From assembly GCA_903824185.1 (NCBI GenBank), contig CAIJVU010000050.1, forward strand, positions 1-38,596: a DNA stretch of 38,596 bases, in the 5' to 3' direction. The position numbers and the translations under genes are program-made. The notes under the pieces are model-generated. The model was not told the DNA's origin. It was given only the letters and a program-made list of their open reading frames with translations, and did not search any database. Positions 24,651-33,226 of this stretch are shown here, piece by piece; position 1 is the first letter of the stretch; the number at the start of each line of letters is the position of its first letter. Source of the stretch: an uncultured Hyphomicrobiales bacterium. GTDB taxonomy: Bacteria > Pseudomonadota > Alphaproteobacteria > Rhizobiales > Beijerinckiaceae.

Positions 24651-27017
24651 TTATTCAGCCGCCAGCTTGTGAACAGATTTTTGGGCCGCACGCCACACAG
24701 CCTGAGGCGATGCCGGCATGGCAATATCCTCATGGCCGAGCGCGTCGGTGATGGCATTGATGACAGCGGGCGGCGCTGCAATCGCCCCGGCTTCCCCGCA
24801 CCCTTTGATCCCCAAAGGATTGGATGGGCAGGGTGTCAATGTGGTGTCGATGACAAAGCTTGGCAGATCATCGGCCCGCGGCATGCAATAATCCATATAG
24901 CTTGCCGTCACCAATTGGCCGTTGGCGTCATAATGGGCGCCTTCATAAAGCGCCTGTCCGACCCCTTGGGCAATCCCGCCATGCACCTGTCCTTCGACAA
25001 TCATCGGATTGATGATGTTGCCAAAGTCATCCACCGCGGTCCAACGCTCGATGGTGGTCACACCTGTATCGGGATCAATTTCCAATTCGCAGATATGCAC
25101 GCCGGAGGGGAAGGTGAAATTGGTCGGATCGTAGAAAGCCCCTTCTTTCAAACCGGGCTCCAACTCCTGACCGGAGAATTTATGCGCGATATAGGCCTGC
25201 AAGGCGACCTCGCCGAAAGCCAGTGACTTGTCGGTTCCCGCCACCGAGAAACGGCCGTCCTTGAACTCGATGTCCCCTTCCGAGGCTTCAAGCGCATAAG
25301 CGGCCACTTTCTTGGCCTTGGCCACCACTTTGTCGAGGGCTTTCGAGATGGCGGACATGCCGACCGCACCCGAACGCGACCCATAAGTGCCCATGCCGAA
25401 TTGCACCTTGTCGGTGTCGCCATGCACAATGGCGACCTGATCGATGGAAATGCCCAAGCGATCCGACACAAGCTGCGCAAAGGTTGTCTCATGGCCTTGG
25501 CCATGGCTGTGCGAACCGGTCAAAACCTCGACCGTGCCCACCGGATTGACCCGCACCTCAGCCGACTCCCACAGACCGACGCCTGCGCCCAGCGAGCCTA
25601 CCGCCGCAGACGGCGCGATGCCGCAGGCCTCGATATAGGCCGAGAAGCCGATGCCGCGCAGCAGGCCGTTTTTGGCGCTCTCTTTTTTGCGCTTTTGGAA
25701 GTTTTTATAATCGGCCAGTTCCAAAGCCTTGTCGAGCGAGGCCCCGTAATCGCCGGTATCATAGGCCATGATCACCGGTGTCTGATGCGGGAAGCTCGTG
25801 ACGAAATTCTTGCGGCGGAATTCAGCCGGATCTTGTCCCAGCTCACGCGCCGCAATTTCCACAATCCGTTCGATCACGAATGTGGCTTCCGGACGACCGG
25901 CGCCGCGATAGGCATCGACAGGCGCGGTGTTGGTATAGATCCCCTCAACCTCCACATAAATGGCGGGAATATTATACTGACCCGACAAAAGCGGCGCATA
26001 GAGATAGGTCGGCACACAGCTCGAAAATGTCGAGAGATAGGCCCCCAGATTGGCTTTGGTCTTGACCCGCAAACCAAGGATTTTGCCTTTTTCATCGAGC
26101 GCCATTTCGGCATGGGTCACATGGTCGCGGCCATGCGCATCCGCCAAAAAGGCCTCGGTGCGGTCGCCCGTCCATTTCACAGGCCGGCCCACTTTTTTCG
26201 CAGCCCAGACGCAGACGGTTTCCTCGGCATAGATAAAGATTTTCGAACCGAAGCCCCCACCGACATCAGGCGCGATCACGCGCAATTTATGTTCGGGCGC
26301 AATGCCAATAAAGGCGGACAGCACCAGACGCGCGACATGCGGATTTTGGCTGGTGGTGTAAAGGGTGAAGGCATCATTGCCTGAGTCATAATCACCGATG
26401 GCCGCGCGCGGCTCCATCGCATTGGGGATCAGACGATTGTTCACCAGATCGATTTTGGTGACATGGTGAGCCTTGGCAAAAGCCCCGTCGGCAGCGGCCT
26501 TGTCTCCCAAATGCCAGTCATAGACCTGATTATTGGGCGCGACATCATGAATGACCGGCGCACCGGATTTTGTGGCCTGATCCAGCGCCACAACGGGGGC
26601 CAAGACCTCGTAATCCACATGGATTTTTTCAACGGCATCGCGCGCTTGGGCCAAAGTTTCGGCCACAACCACCGCAATATGATCGCCAACATAACGCACT
26701 TTGCCTTGCGCCAGAGCCGGATGCGCGCCTGCCTTCATGGGCGATCCGTCTTTGGAATGGATCATCCAGCCGCAGATCAAACCACCCACTTTGTCGGCGG
26801 CCAGATCGTCCCCCGTCAAAATTGCCAAGACACCTTCGCTGGCGCGGGCGGCAGACAGATCGATTTTTTTGATCGTGGCATGGGCATGGGGCGAGCGCAA
26901 AAAGGCCGCATAGGTCTGACCGGGGCGATTGATGTCGTCGGTATATTGCCCCTTGCCGGTAATAAAGCGGAAGTCTTCCTTGCGCCTGACCGGCGCTCCG
27001 ATTCCAGTTGCAGACAT
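24651..27017 (-). CDS. coxL: form II CO dehydrogenase-type molybdenum large subunit
   Basis: Catalytic subunit of 788 residues in the xanthine-oxidase family, binding Mo-MCD. Visible are the glycine-rich DVGGGFGSKIF (251-261), the active-site loop AYRGAGR at 369-375, the GSHSHGQGHETTFAQ cofactor segment and GIKGCGEAG with the catalytic Glu742. True CO dehydrogenases (form I) carry AYXCSFR with the copper-binding cysteine. The AYRGAGR loop lacks it, so this is form II, whose physiological substrate is generally not settled. Purine, N-heterocycle or aldehyde hydroxylation are possible. AGGAGG lies about 9 nt before the ATG. coxS is 141 bp upstream. Confidence 0.95.
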   Translation of the reverse strand: MSATGIGAPVRRKEDFRFITGKGQYTDDINRPGQTYAAFLRSPHAHATIKKIDLSAARASEGVLAILTGDDLAADKVGGLICGWMIHSKDGSPMKAGAHPALAQGKVRYVGDHIAVVVAETLAQARDAVEKIHVDYEVLAPVVALDQATKSGAPVIHDVAPNNQVYDWHLGDKAAADGAFAKAHHVTKIDLVNNRLIPNAMEPRAAIGDYDSGNDAFTLYTTSQNPHVARLVLSAFIGIAPEHKLRVIAPDVGGGFGSKIFIYAEETVCVWAAKKVGRPVKWTGDRTEAFLADAHGRDHVTHAEMALDEKGKILGLRVKTKANLGAYLSTFSSCVPTYLYAPLLSGQYNIPAIYVEVEGIYTNTAPVDAYRGAGRPEATFVIERIVEIAARELGQDPAEFRRKNFVTSFPHQTPVIMAYDTGDYGASLDKALELADYKNFQKRKKESAKNGLLRGIGFSAYIEACGIAPSAAVGSLGAGVGLWESAEVRVNPVGTVEVLTGSHSHGQGHETTFAQLVSDRLGISIDQVAIVHGDTDKVQFGMGTYGSRSGAVGMSAISKALDKVVAKAKKVAAYALEASEGDIEFKDGRFSVAGTDKSLAFGEVALQAYIAHKFSGQELEPGLKEGAFYDPTNFTFPSGVHICELEIDPDTGVTTIERWTAVDDFGNIINPMIVEGQVHGGIAQGVGQALYEGAHYDANGQLVTASYMDYCMPRADDLPSFVIDTTLTPCPSNPLGIKGCGEAGAIAAPPAVINAITDALGHEDIAMPASPQAVWRAAQKSVHKLAAE

Positions 27018-27098
27018 GGCCTTTGTCCTCCTGAAGGTGGCGCCGGTTCAGCCGATGCTCGTTTGATCAAAGTGAAAATGAAAAAAGAGAAGCAATCC

Positions 27099-27137
27099 GA
27101 TCAGCGTCAAACAAACCCATGTTGATTTGCGCTGACC
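27099..27137 (-). other. stem-loop in the coxS-coxL spacer
   Basis: GATCAGCG (27099-27106) and CGCTGACC (27130-27137) can pair over 8 bp with one G-U in the minus-strand transcript, around a 23-nt loop. It begins about 20 nt after the coxS stop and is followed about 10-15 nt later by a pyrimidine-rich run. It might be an mRNA-stabilising or weak attenuating hairpin, and could be chance. Confidence 0.3.
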
Positions 27138-27158
27138 GGAGAATTGACTTGGCAGACC

Positions 27159-27635
27159 TTATTTGTGGCCCGCCATGGCTTGGGCACCGGCCGCAACCGA
27201 TTTCACGATATTGTGATAGCCAGTGCAGCGGCAAATATTGCCTTCGAGCTCTTCGCGGATGGTGTGCTCGTCGAGCGTGTGACCCTTGCGATTGACGAGA
27301 TCCACCGCCGTCATGATCATGCCCGGTGTGCAGAACCCGCATTGCAAACCGTGATGTTCGCGGAAGGCCTCCTGCATCGGGTGCAAAGCGCCATCATGCG
27401 CCAGCCCCTCGATGGTTGTGACGGTCGAGCCGTCGCAGGCCACCGCCAAAGTCGTGCAGCTTTTGACGGCCAGACCGTCGACATGCACCACACAGGCGCC
27501 GCATTGGCTAGTATCGCAACCCACATGGGTGCCGGTCAGCAACAGGTTTTCGCGCAAAAACTGAACAAGCAGCGTGCGCGGGTCGATTTTAGCCGACACA
27601 GCCTTGCCATTTACCGTCATGGAGACAGACACCAT
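27159..27635 (-). CDS. coxS: CO dehydrogenase-type small (2Fe-2S) subunit
   Basis: Iron-sulfur subunit of 158 residues carrying two [2Fe-2S] clusters: the plant-ferredoxin type with Cys40, Cys45, Cys48 and Cys60, and the helical type with Cys99, Cys102, Cys134 and Cys136 ([20 protein letters not shown]). It shuttles electrons from the Mo site of CoxL to FAD in CoxM. An almost ideal Shine-Dalgarno GGAGG lies 7 nt before ATG 27635; an in-frame ATG at 27656 precedes that site and is less likely. It is the first gene of the catalytic S-L-M group. Confidence 0.95.
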   Translation of the reverse strand: MVSVSMTVNGKAVSAKIDPRTLLVQFLRENLLLTGTHVGCDTSQCGACVVHVDGLAVKSCTTLAVACDGSTVTTIEGLAHDGALHPMQEAFREHHGLQCGFCTPGMIMTAVDLVNRKGHTLDEHTIREELEGNICRCTGYHNIVKSVAAGAQAMAGHK

Positions 27636-27776
27636 TTCATCACCTCCCAATTTCATTTGCCGTCATCAAAAACCATACCGGACCCGCGGTCTCTTACTCA
27701 GTCTCTGATGTGTTAAAGTCTTAAATTCAGTCGTACAATCTCAAGTCTGCATCACAATTTGAGGCCACAAACAAGC

Positions 27777-27806
27777 CTTCCATTACCCTGTCGTCACTAA
27801 TGGAAG
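27777..27806. promoter_or_regulatory. 9-bp inverted repeat between coxG and coxS
   Basis: CTTCCATTA (27777-27785) and TAATGGAAG (27798-27806) are perfect inverted repeats with a 12-nt spacer, about 140 bp upstream of the coxS start. Arm length and spacing suit a regulator-binding site or an RNA hairpin. The rest of the 370-bp spacer 27636-28005 contains no gene I can support and no convincing promoter hexamers. Confidence 0.4.
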
Positions 27807-28005
27807 ATCCCTGTGACCAGAGGCTCTTCGATCCAGTCCTGTCTGACCTGACCACGAACACATCACTCTTTCGTGACAGGCACAACCAGCCCCTTTAAGG
27901 AAACTCACTATATCAGGAGTGTGGAACGATTGCAGCGGTCTGGTCAAGCCGCTTGGCCATCGTTTTCCCAGAATTCGCGGCAAAACCTTGGTCTTATTCG
28001 CTTTC

Positions 28006-28455
28006 TCAGGCTCCACCCACCGCTTTCGCGAAATTGGCAAAAAATTCATCTGCCATTTTTTTAGCCACACCATTGATCAAGCGCCCGCCCAGCTGCGCCA
28101 GCTTACCGCCGATTTGTGCCTCGACGTCATAGGTCAGCTTGGTGCCTTCGGGGACTGTTTCGAGATGGACCGTGGCACCGCCTTTGGCAAAGCCCGCAAC
28201 ACCGCCCTCACCCTCGCCGCTGATCTTGTAGCCGTTGGGCGGATCGATGTCTGACAGGGTCACTTTACCTTTGAAGGTCGCGCTGACAGGCCCGAGCTTG
28301 ACCTTGGCCACGGCAACAAAGCCATGGTCGCCGTCTGTCTCCAGACTTTGGCAGCCGGGAATACAGGCTTTGAGGGTTTCCGGATCATTGAGCTTGAGCC
28401 AAACATCCGCTTGGCTTGCTGGCAAAATCGCCTCGCCATTCATTGTCATTGCCAT
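28006..28455 (-). CDS. coxG: CoxG-like SRPBCC-domain protein
   Basis: A 149-residue protein of the CO dehydrogenase subunit G family (START/SRPBCC fold). It begins MAMTMNGEAILPASQADVW and contains LKACIPGCQSLE and LGPVSATFKGKV, the standard family blocks, ending with a helix (LINGVAKKMADEFFANF). In O. carboxidovorans CoxG is thought to help anchor CODH to the membrane. This one lacks the long C-terminal hydrophobic tail, so it is a short form. GGGAGGA lies about 9 nt before the ATG. It is the first minus-strand gene of the cox region, divergent from the liv operon. Confidence 0.93.
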   Translation of the reverse strand: MAMTMNGEAILPASQADVWLKLNDPETLKACIPGCQSLETDGDHGFVAVAKVKLGPVSATFKGKVTLSDIDPPNGYKISGEGEGGVAGFAKGGATVHLETVPEGTKLTYDVEAQIGGKLAQLGGRLINGVAKKMADEFFANFAKAVGGA

Positions 28456-28568
28456 GGCTGCATCCTCCCGCCTTTCGGACGACTGAGTCCGGTCCGATCC
28501 CCATTCATACCGCGAACCGATCAGGAGTCGAGCCCGTCCGTCATGTTAAAACCACCCACCTCTTATAC

Positions 28569-28596
28569 AAGATATGCAAAAAAAGCATAGTTGCAA
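28569..28596 (-). promoter_or_regulatory. candidate promoter for coxG
   Basis: On the minus strand TTGCAA (28591-28596) and TATCTT (28569-28574) are separated by 16 nt, about 115 bp before the coxG start. A small inverted repeat ATGC-7 nt-GCAT lies between them. A pattern match only, but this is the one AT-rich stretch in the 339-bp divergent spacer. Confidence 0.35.
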
Positions 28597-28603
28597 TGAG
28601 GTG

Positions 28604-28632
28604 TTGGCGGATCGTAAAAGCCCTGCTATGAC
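28604..28632 (+). promoter_or_regulatory. candidate promoter for the liv operon
   Basis: TTGGCG (28604-28609) and TATGAC (28627-28632) are 17 nt apart, facing livH. The implied leader is about 155 nt and contains ATGAT-8 nt-ATCAT (28639-28656) and the 10-bp palindrome TGTGCGCACA (28680-28689), either of which could be a protein site. It lies 8 bp from the proposed coxG promoter on the opposite strand. Confidence 0.4.
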
Positions 28633-28794
28633 AGTTTTATGATGCGTTTTTATCATGTTGTTCGTGTGTTGCTGTGTTTTGTGCGCACACAAGGAAAAAC
28701 TGCTGCCGCTCTCACGTTGGCCTTTCTCAAGGTCACCCCAAATGTGAACGAGTGGTCGCAAGCATCGAGATGCCTGTAGGGGAGAGGCAAATCT

Positions 28795-29709
28795 ATGGCA
28801 ATTTTTATTCAGCAACTGATCAACGGCTTGACGCTTGGCTCGATCTACGGGTTGATCGCGATTGGCTACACGATGGTTTTCGGCATTATCGGCATGGTCA
28901 ATTTCGCCCATGGTGATGTGTTCATGGTCTCGGCCTTTGTCGCCCTTCTTTTGTTCATGATTTTCACCACATTATTGCATTGGGCTCTGGTTCCGGCCTT
29001 GCTGGTGGTCTTGGTTCTCGCCATGGCCATCACCGGTCTGTGGAACTGGACCATCGAGCGAACGGCCTATCGCCCCTTGCGCGGCTCGTTCCGTCTGGCG
29101 CCGCTGATTTCAGCCATCGGCATGTCCATTTTACTTTCCAATCTCATTCAGGTCATTCAAGGCCCGCGCAACAAGCCGGTCCCGCCGATGTTTACGCAAG
29201 TGATCCCGATTTACGAGGAAAACGGCTATGTGGCCGGTATCGGCTATAAGCAGATTGTGATCATGGTGGTCACGGCTGTGTTACTGGCTTTGTTCTGGTA
29301 TCTGGTGCAAAAAACCCCGCTTGGCCGCGCGCAACGCGCCTGCGAGCAAGATCAGAAAATGGCGGCACTGCTGGGCATTGATGTGGACCGCACCATTTCC
29401 CTCACCTTCGTGATGGGGGCCGCATTGGCGGCGGTCGCGGGGGTCATGTATATCATGTATTATGGCGTAGTGAATTTTGCCGATGGCTTCGTGCCGGGCG
29501 TCAAAGCCTTTACCGCCGCGGTCTTGGGCGGCATTGGCTCCTTGCCGGGGGCTGTGATCGGCGGCTTGCTGATCGGTCTGATCGAGACCATGTGGTCCGC
29601 CTATTTCTCCATCGACTATAAAGATGTGGCAGCCTTCTCGCTCTTGGCCATTACGCTGGTCTTTTTGCCGACGGGCTTGCTGGGGCGGCCGGAAGTGGAG
29701 AAAGTCTGA
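28795..29709 (+). CDS. livH: branched-chain amino acid-type ABC permease LivH
   Basis: Inner-membrane permease of 304 residues with about 8 hydrophobic segments and the family sequences LINGLTLGSIYGLIAIGYTM at the N-terminus and ACEQDQKMAALLGID, the cytoplasmic coupling helix. It pairs with LivM. The actual substrate of HAAT-family importers can be branched-chain amino acids, urea, amides or aromatic acids, so the liv name indicates family only. A GGGGAGAGG element precedes the ATG. Its stop overlaps the livM start (TGATG). Confidence 0.93.
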   Translation: MAIFIQQLINGLTLGSIYGLIAIGYTMVFGIIGMVNFAHGDVFMVSAFVALLLFMIFTTLLHWALVPALLVVLVLAMAITGLWNWTIERTAYRPLRGSFRLAPLISAIGMSILLSNLIQVIQGPRNKPVPPMFTQVIPIYEENGYVAGIGYKQIVIMVVTAVLLALFWYLVQKTPLGRAQRACEQDQKMAALLGIDVDRTISLTFVMGAALAAVAGVMYIMYYGVVNFADGFVPGVKAFTAAVLGGIGSLPGAVIGGLLIGLIETMWSAYFSIDYKDVAAFSLLAITLVFLPTGLLGRPEVEKV

Positions 29710-31109
29710 TGAGCACCGACATGTCATCCCCCTCCTCCACTTTCCCAATGGTCAAAAGCCTGAAACAGGCCGGTTTTGTCGGCATGGTGATGTTTGGCCT
29801 CTGCGTGCCGATTGTTGCCTTCCGCGCCGAGCAGAATATGAACAACGAACTGGTCTTGCAGTCCCGCTGGTGGCTGACACTGGTCTTTTCGGTCTTGGCC
29901 ATGATCGGCTCGTTCCTGCTCTCCCTTTATACCCATCAAAAATCCCATACGGCCCATTCAAGCGCACCAAGCTCTGTCACCAAGGCTTTAAGCGCTTTGG
30001 CCCCGCGTTTGACACCGCTTGGATTTGCCTGCGTCATCGCCTATCCCATGGTGATGCTGGCCATCAACGGACCGGGTGGCTCGATCAAATGGATCGATAA
30101 TTTCGGTATCCAGATCCTGATTTATGTGATGCTGGGCTGGGGTCTGAATATCGTGGTCGGATTGGCGGGTCTGCTCGATCTCGGCTATGTCGCCTTTTAT
30201 GCCGTGGGCGCTTATGCCTATGCGCTGATTGCCACCAAGGTCATCCCCGACACCTTCCCTGAATTGGGGTTCTGGTCCTTCTGGATCTGCCTGCCGATCA
30301 GCGGCTTGCTGGCGGCTTTGTGGGGGATTATTCTGGGCTTTCCGGTGCTGCGTTTGCGGGGCGACTATCTCGCCATCGTCACCTTGGCTTTTGGTGAAAT
30401 CATCCGCCTTGTCTTGATCAACTGGGTGGATTTTTCCAATGGCTATGCGGGCCTCTCGTCCATTCCCCGCCCGAGCTTTTTCGGCATCCCCTTCAATGCG
30501 TCGGAGGAGGGATTTGCGGCCGTTTTCGATCTGGAATTCAGCCCCATCTATCGCACCATCTTCCTTTATTACGTGATTTTGGCTCTGTCCTTGCTCACCG
30601 CCTTTGTGACGATCCGCTTGCGGCGTCTGCCCATCGGTCGCGCTTGGGAAGCCTTGCGCGAGGACGAGATCGCCTGCCGTTCGCTTGGCATCAACACCAC
30701 CATCACCAAACTGACCGCATTTGCGATCGGGGCGGGATTTGGTGGTTTTGCGGGCTGCTTCTTTGCCGCCCGCCAAGGCTTTATTTCGCCTGAAAGCTTC
30801 GTCTTCCTTGAAAGCGCGCAAATCCTCGCCATCGTTGTCTTGGGTGGCATGGGCAGCCTGTTCGGGGTGGTGGTCGCCTCAATTGCACTGGTGGGCGGCA
30901 TCGAGATTTTGCGGGAACTCGATTTCCTCAAACAGGTTTTCGGCGAGGCCTTCGACCCCTCCCAATACCGCATGTTGATTTTCGGTTTTGCCATGGTGTT
31001 GATGATGCTGTGGAAGCCGCGCGGACTGATTGCCCATCGCGAACCCTCCATTGTGTATAAGGAGAAGAAATCAATCGGCTCGGATATGGTTCAGGAGGGT
31101 CACGGCTGA
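29709..31109 (+). CDS. livM: branched-chain amino acid-type ABC permease LivM
   Basis: Second permease, 466 residues. The conserved core starts near residue 130 (IQILIYVMLGWGLNIVVGLA, then GLLDLGYVAFYAVGAYAYAL) and includes GRAWEALREDEIACRSLGI, the coupling helix. About 130 extra N-terminal residues hold further hydrophobic segments (around 19-38, 55-75 and 100-115), as in longer alphaproteobacterial LivM proteins. Overlaps with both neighbours (TGATG at each end) show tight translational coupling. Confidence 0.93.
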   Translation: MSTDMSSPSSTFPMVKSLKQAGFVGMVMFGLCVPIVAFRAEQNMNNELVLQSRWWLTLVFSVLAMIGSFLLSLYTHQKSHTAHSSAPSSVTKALSALAPRLTPLGFACVIAYPMVMLAINGPGGSIKWIDNFGIQILIYVMLGWGLNIVVGLAGLLDLGYVAFYAVGAYAYALIATKVIPDTFPELGFWSFWICLPISGLLAALWGIILGFPVLRLRGDYLAIVTLAFGEIIRLVLINWVDFSNGYAGLSSIPRPSFFGIPFNASEEGFAAVFDLEFSPIYRTIFLYYVILALSLLTAFVTIRLRRLPIGRAWEALREDEIACRSLGINTTITKLTAFAIGAGFGGFAGCFFAARQGFISPESFVFLESAQILAIVVLGGMGSLFGVVVASIALVGGIEILRELDFLKQVFGEAFDPSQYRMLIFGFAMVLMMLWKPRGLIAHREPSIVYKEKKSIGSDMVQEGHG

Positions 31110-31954
31110 TGACAACGATCTCATCCATGCCCCTTTTGCAGGTTGAACACCTGACCATGCGCTTTGGCGGCCTTGTGGCTGTCGGCGATCTGAGTTTCGA
31201 TGTCGCACGCGGCCAGATCACGGCGCTGATCGGCCCGAACGGCGCTGGTAAAACCACGGTTTTCAATTGCATCACCGGCTTTTACAAACCCACCGAAGGA
31301 CGGCTGACGCTCAACCACGACGCCAACCATCACTATCTACTGGAGCGCCTGCCCGACCATGACATCAACTGGAAAGCGCGCGTGGCCCGCACCTTCCAGA
31401 ATATCCGGCTGTTTCAAGGCATGACCGTTTTGGAAAATCTCCTGGTCGCCCAGCACAATACTTTGATGCGTGCGTCTGGCTATTCCTTGCTCGGCCTGTT
31501 CAATGCCAAAAGCTACAGGGATCAAGCCGATCTTGCTTTGCAAAAAGCCCTGCATTGGCTGGAACGGATCCATTTGCTTGATCGGGCGGATGATGCGGCG
31601 GGGGATTTGCCCTATGGCGATCAGCGGCGGCTCGAAATTGCCCGCGCCATGTGCACGGATCCGCTCTTGCTGTGTTTGGACGAACCGGCTGCGGGCCTCA
31701 ACCCGAAAGAGAGCCTTGAATTGAACACTTTGCTCACCGGTATCCGCGATGAAGGCAAAACCTCTCTGTTATTGATCGAGCATGACATGAGCGTGGTCAT
31801 GACGATTTCCGACCATGTGGTGGTGCTTGATTACGGTGTCAAAATTGCTGACGGCACGCCTGATGCGGTGCGCAATGACCCGAAAGTGATCGCCGCCTAT
31901 TTGGGGGTTGATGACGACGAAGTAGCCGAAGTGGAAGCGGAGGTGGGCCTATGA
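31109..31954 (+). CDS. livG: ABC transporter ATP-binding protein LivG
   Basis: ATPase of 281 residues with Walker A GPNGAGKTT, the LivG-type signature LPYGDQRRLEIARAM in place of classical LSGGQ, and Walker B LLLCLDEPAAGLNP followed by the H-loop IEHDMSVVM. It powers the LivHM permease together with LivF. The first 6 residues may not be part of the mature start (ATG 31127 is an alternative), but the TGATG junction with livM favours 31109. It overlaps livF by 4 nt. Confidence 0.94.
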   Translation: MTTISSMPLLQVEHLTMRFGGLVAVGDLSFDVARGQITALIGPNGAGKTTVFNCITGFYKPTEGRLTLNHDANHHYLLERLPDHDINWKARVARTFQNIRLFQGMTVLENLLVAQHNTLMRASGYSLLGLFNAKSYRDQADLALQKALHWLERIHLLDRADDAAGDLPYGDQRRLEIARAMCTDPLLLCLDEPAAGLNPKESLELNTLLTGIRDEGKTSLLLIEHDMSVVMTISDHVVVLDYGVKIADGTPDAVRNDPKVIAAYLGVDDDEVAEVEAEVGL

Positions 31955-32688
31955 GTGCGAGCACCCAACAACCGCTGCTGGCGATCCGCGGCGTGAAAAC
32001 CTATTACGGCAGCATTGTCGCCTTGCGCGGCGTTGATCTCGATGTGCATCGCGGCGAGATCGTCACCATGATCGGCGCGAATGGTGCGGGCAAATCAACG
32101 CTGATGATGACGATTTGCGGCAAACCGCAAGCCCGCGAAGGTCAGGTGATTTTCGAGGGTGAAGAGATCACCCGCAAACCGACCCATGAAATCGCCCGTA
32201 TGCGGATTGCCCAATCACCGGAAGGACGCCGGATTTTCCCGCGTATGACGGTTCTGGAAAATCTGCAAATGGGGGCCGAGGTTGATCAGAGCCGCCATTT
32301 TGATGAAGATCTTGAGCGCATGTTCACCTTGTTCCCGCGCCTCAAAGAGCGCATCGGGCAACGCGGCGGCACTCTGTCAGGCGGCGAACAACAAATGCTG
32401 GCCATTGCGCGGGCTTTGATGGCGCGTCCCAAATTGTTGTTGCTGGATGAACCATCATTGGGTCTGGCACCGCTAATCACCAAACAAATTTTTGCGGCGA
32501 TCAAAAAACTCAATGAAGAAGAAGGGCTGACCGTCTTCCTTGTTGAGCAAAACGCCTATCACGCCTTGCGCTTGGCCCATCGCGGCTATGTCATGGTCAA
32601 TGGCACCATCACCATGCAAGGCACCGGCAAGGCGCTGTTGTCAGACCCGCAAGTTCAGGCTGCCTATCTCGAAGGCGGACATCATTAG
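31951..32688 (+). CDS. livF: ABC transporter ATP-binding protein LivF
   Basis: Second ATPase, 245 residues: Walker A GANGAGKST, signature LSGGEQQMLAIARAL, Walker B LLLLDEPSLGLAP and the H-loop region FLVEQNAYHAL. The QSPEGRRIFPRMTVLENL block is characteristic of LivF. The start lies in an ATGA overlap with livG. Confidence 0.94.
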   Translation: MSASTQQPLLAIRGVKTYYGSIVALRGVDLDVHRGEIVTMIGANGAGKSTLMMTICGKPQAREGQVIFEGEEITRKPTHEIARMRIAQSPEGRRIFPRMTVLENLQMGAEVDQSRHFDEDLERMFTLFPRLKERIGQRGGTLSGGEQQMLAIARALMARPKLLLLDEPSLGLAPLITKQIFAAIKKLNEEEGLTVFLVEQNAYHALRLAHRGYVMVNGTITMQGTGKALLSDPQVQAAYLEGGHH

Positions 32689-32700
32689 GAGATCGTCACC

Positions 32701-33057
32701 ATGGAACATCTGATGTATGACGAAGGCGGTTTGTGGGTCTATGTGGTCGTCACCGTGCTGTTGGGCGGCGGCGGCGCTTTCTCCACCGGACGGGCGCTGG
32801 CCCGCAGCTGGCATGACTGGCCCATGGTGATTGTGGCCATGTTCGGCCTCACCTTCGGGGTGCGGTTTATCCATTTTGCTTTATTTGAAGAGACCTTGTT
32901 GTCCCTGCACTTTTACTTGGCTGACTTTGTGACATTGTGTGTGATTGGCTTGCTGGGGCACCGCTATACACGGGCTGGGCAGATGACCACGCAATATCGC
33001 TGGCTCTATGAGCGGACCGGCCCCCTGAGCTGGACCGAAAAGCCGCCGGTTGCCTGA
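32701..33057 (+). CDS. DUF6867-type small membrane protein of the liv operon
   Basis: A 118-residue protein with three hydrophobic segments (about 11-30, 42-62 and 70-88) and the conserved-looking stretches TGRALARSW, VRFIHFALFEETLLSLHFYL and QYRWLYERTGPLSW. I recognise this as the small membrane protein family (DUF6867) often found between livF and the binding-protein gene in alphaproteobacteria. Its function is unknown; its place suggests a membrane partner of the importer. It starts 12 nt after livF. Confidence 0.8.
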   Translation: MEHLMYDEGGLWVYVVVTVLLGGGGAFSTGRALARSWHDWPMVIVAMFGLTFGVRFIHFALFEETLLSLHFYLADFVTLCVIGLLGHRYTRAGQMTTQYRWLYERTGPLSWTEKPPVA

Positions 33058-33193
33058 TCGCGCCTTTGCTTATTTCTTGGGCGTAAAAGCTGTTTTTATC
33101 CACTTTTGATCCGTTTTTTCAGGTGACAGACGCCTCAAAAAGCGCAATCATCACGACATTGACCGGTTCCAAATTCCGGTTGAGGAGGGTCAG

Positions 33194-33226
33194 ATGACCC
33201 ATATGACAAAGGGGAGACTTGAATGA
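33194..33226 (+). CDS. possible 10-codon leader ORF coupled to livK
   Basis: ATG 33194 follows GAGGAGGG at about 4-7 nt and encodes MTHMTKGRLE, ending in TGA that overlaps the livK start codon (ATGA). A 6-bp inverted repeat GGGTCA-GA-TGACCC (33187-33200) spans its ribosome-binding site and start. This resembles a coupling or leader peptide controlling the binding-protein gene. No run of one amino acid is present, so classical attenuation is not indicated. The rest of 33058-33222 shows no gene. Confidence 0.35.
   Translation: MTHMTKGRLE

Noticed and set aside
23784-26384. Long plus-strand frames opposite coxM and coxL
   Set aside because: No motifs, His/Arg-rich, and the minus strand has well-conserved subunits throughout.
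27783-28073. A 96-codon minus-strand frame in the coxG-coxS spacer
   Set aside because: It overlaps the end of coxG in another frame, lacks a convincing ribosome-binding site and has no recognisable features.
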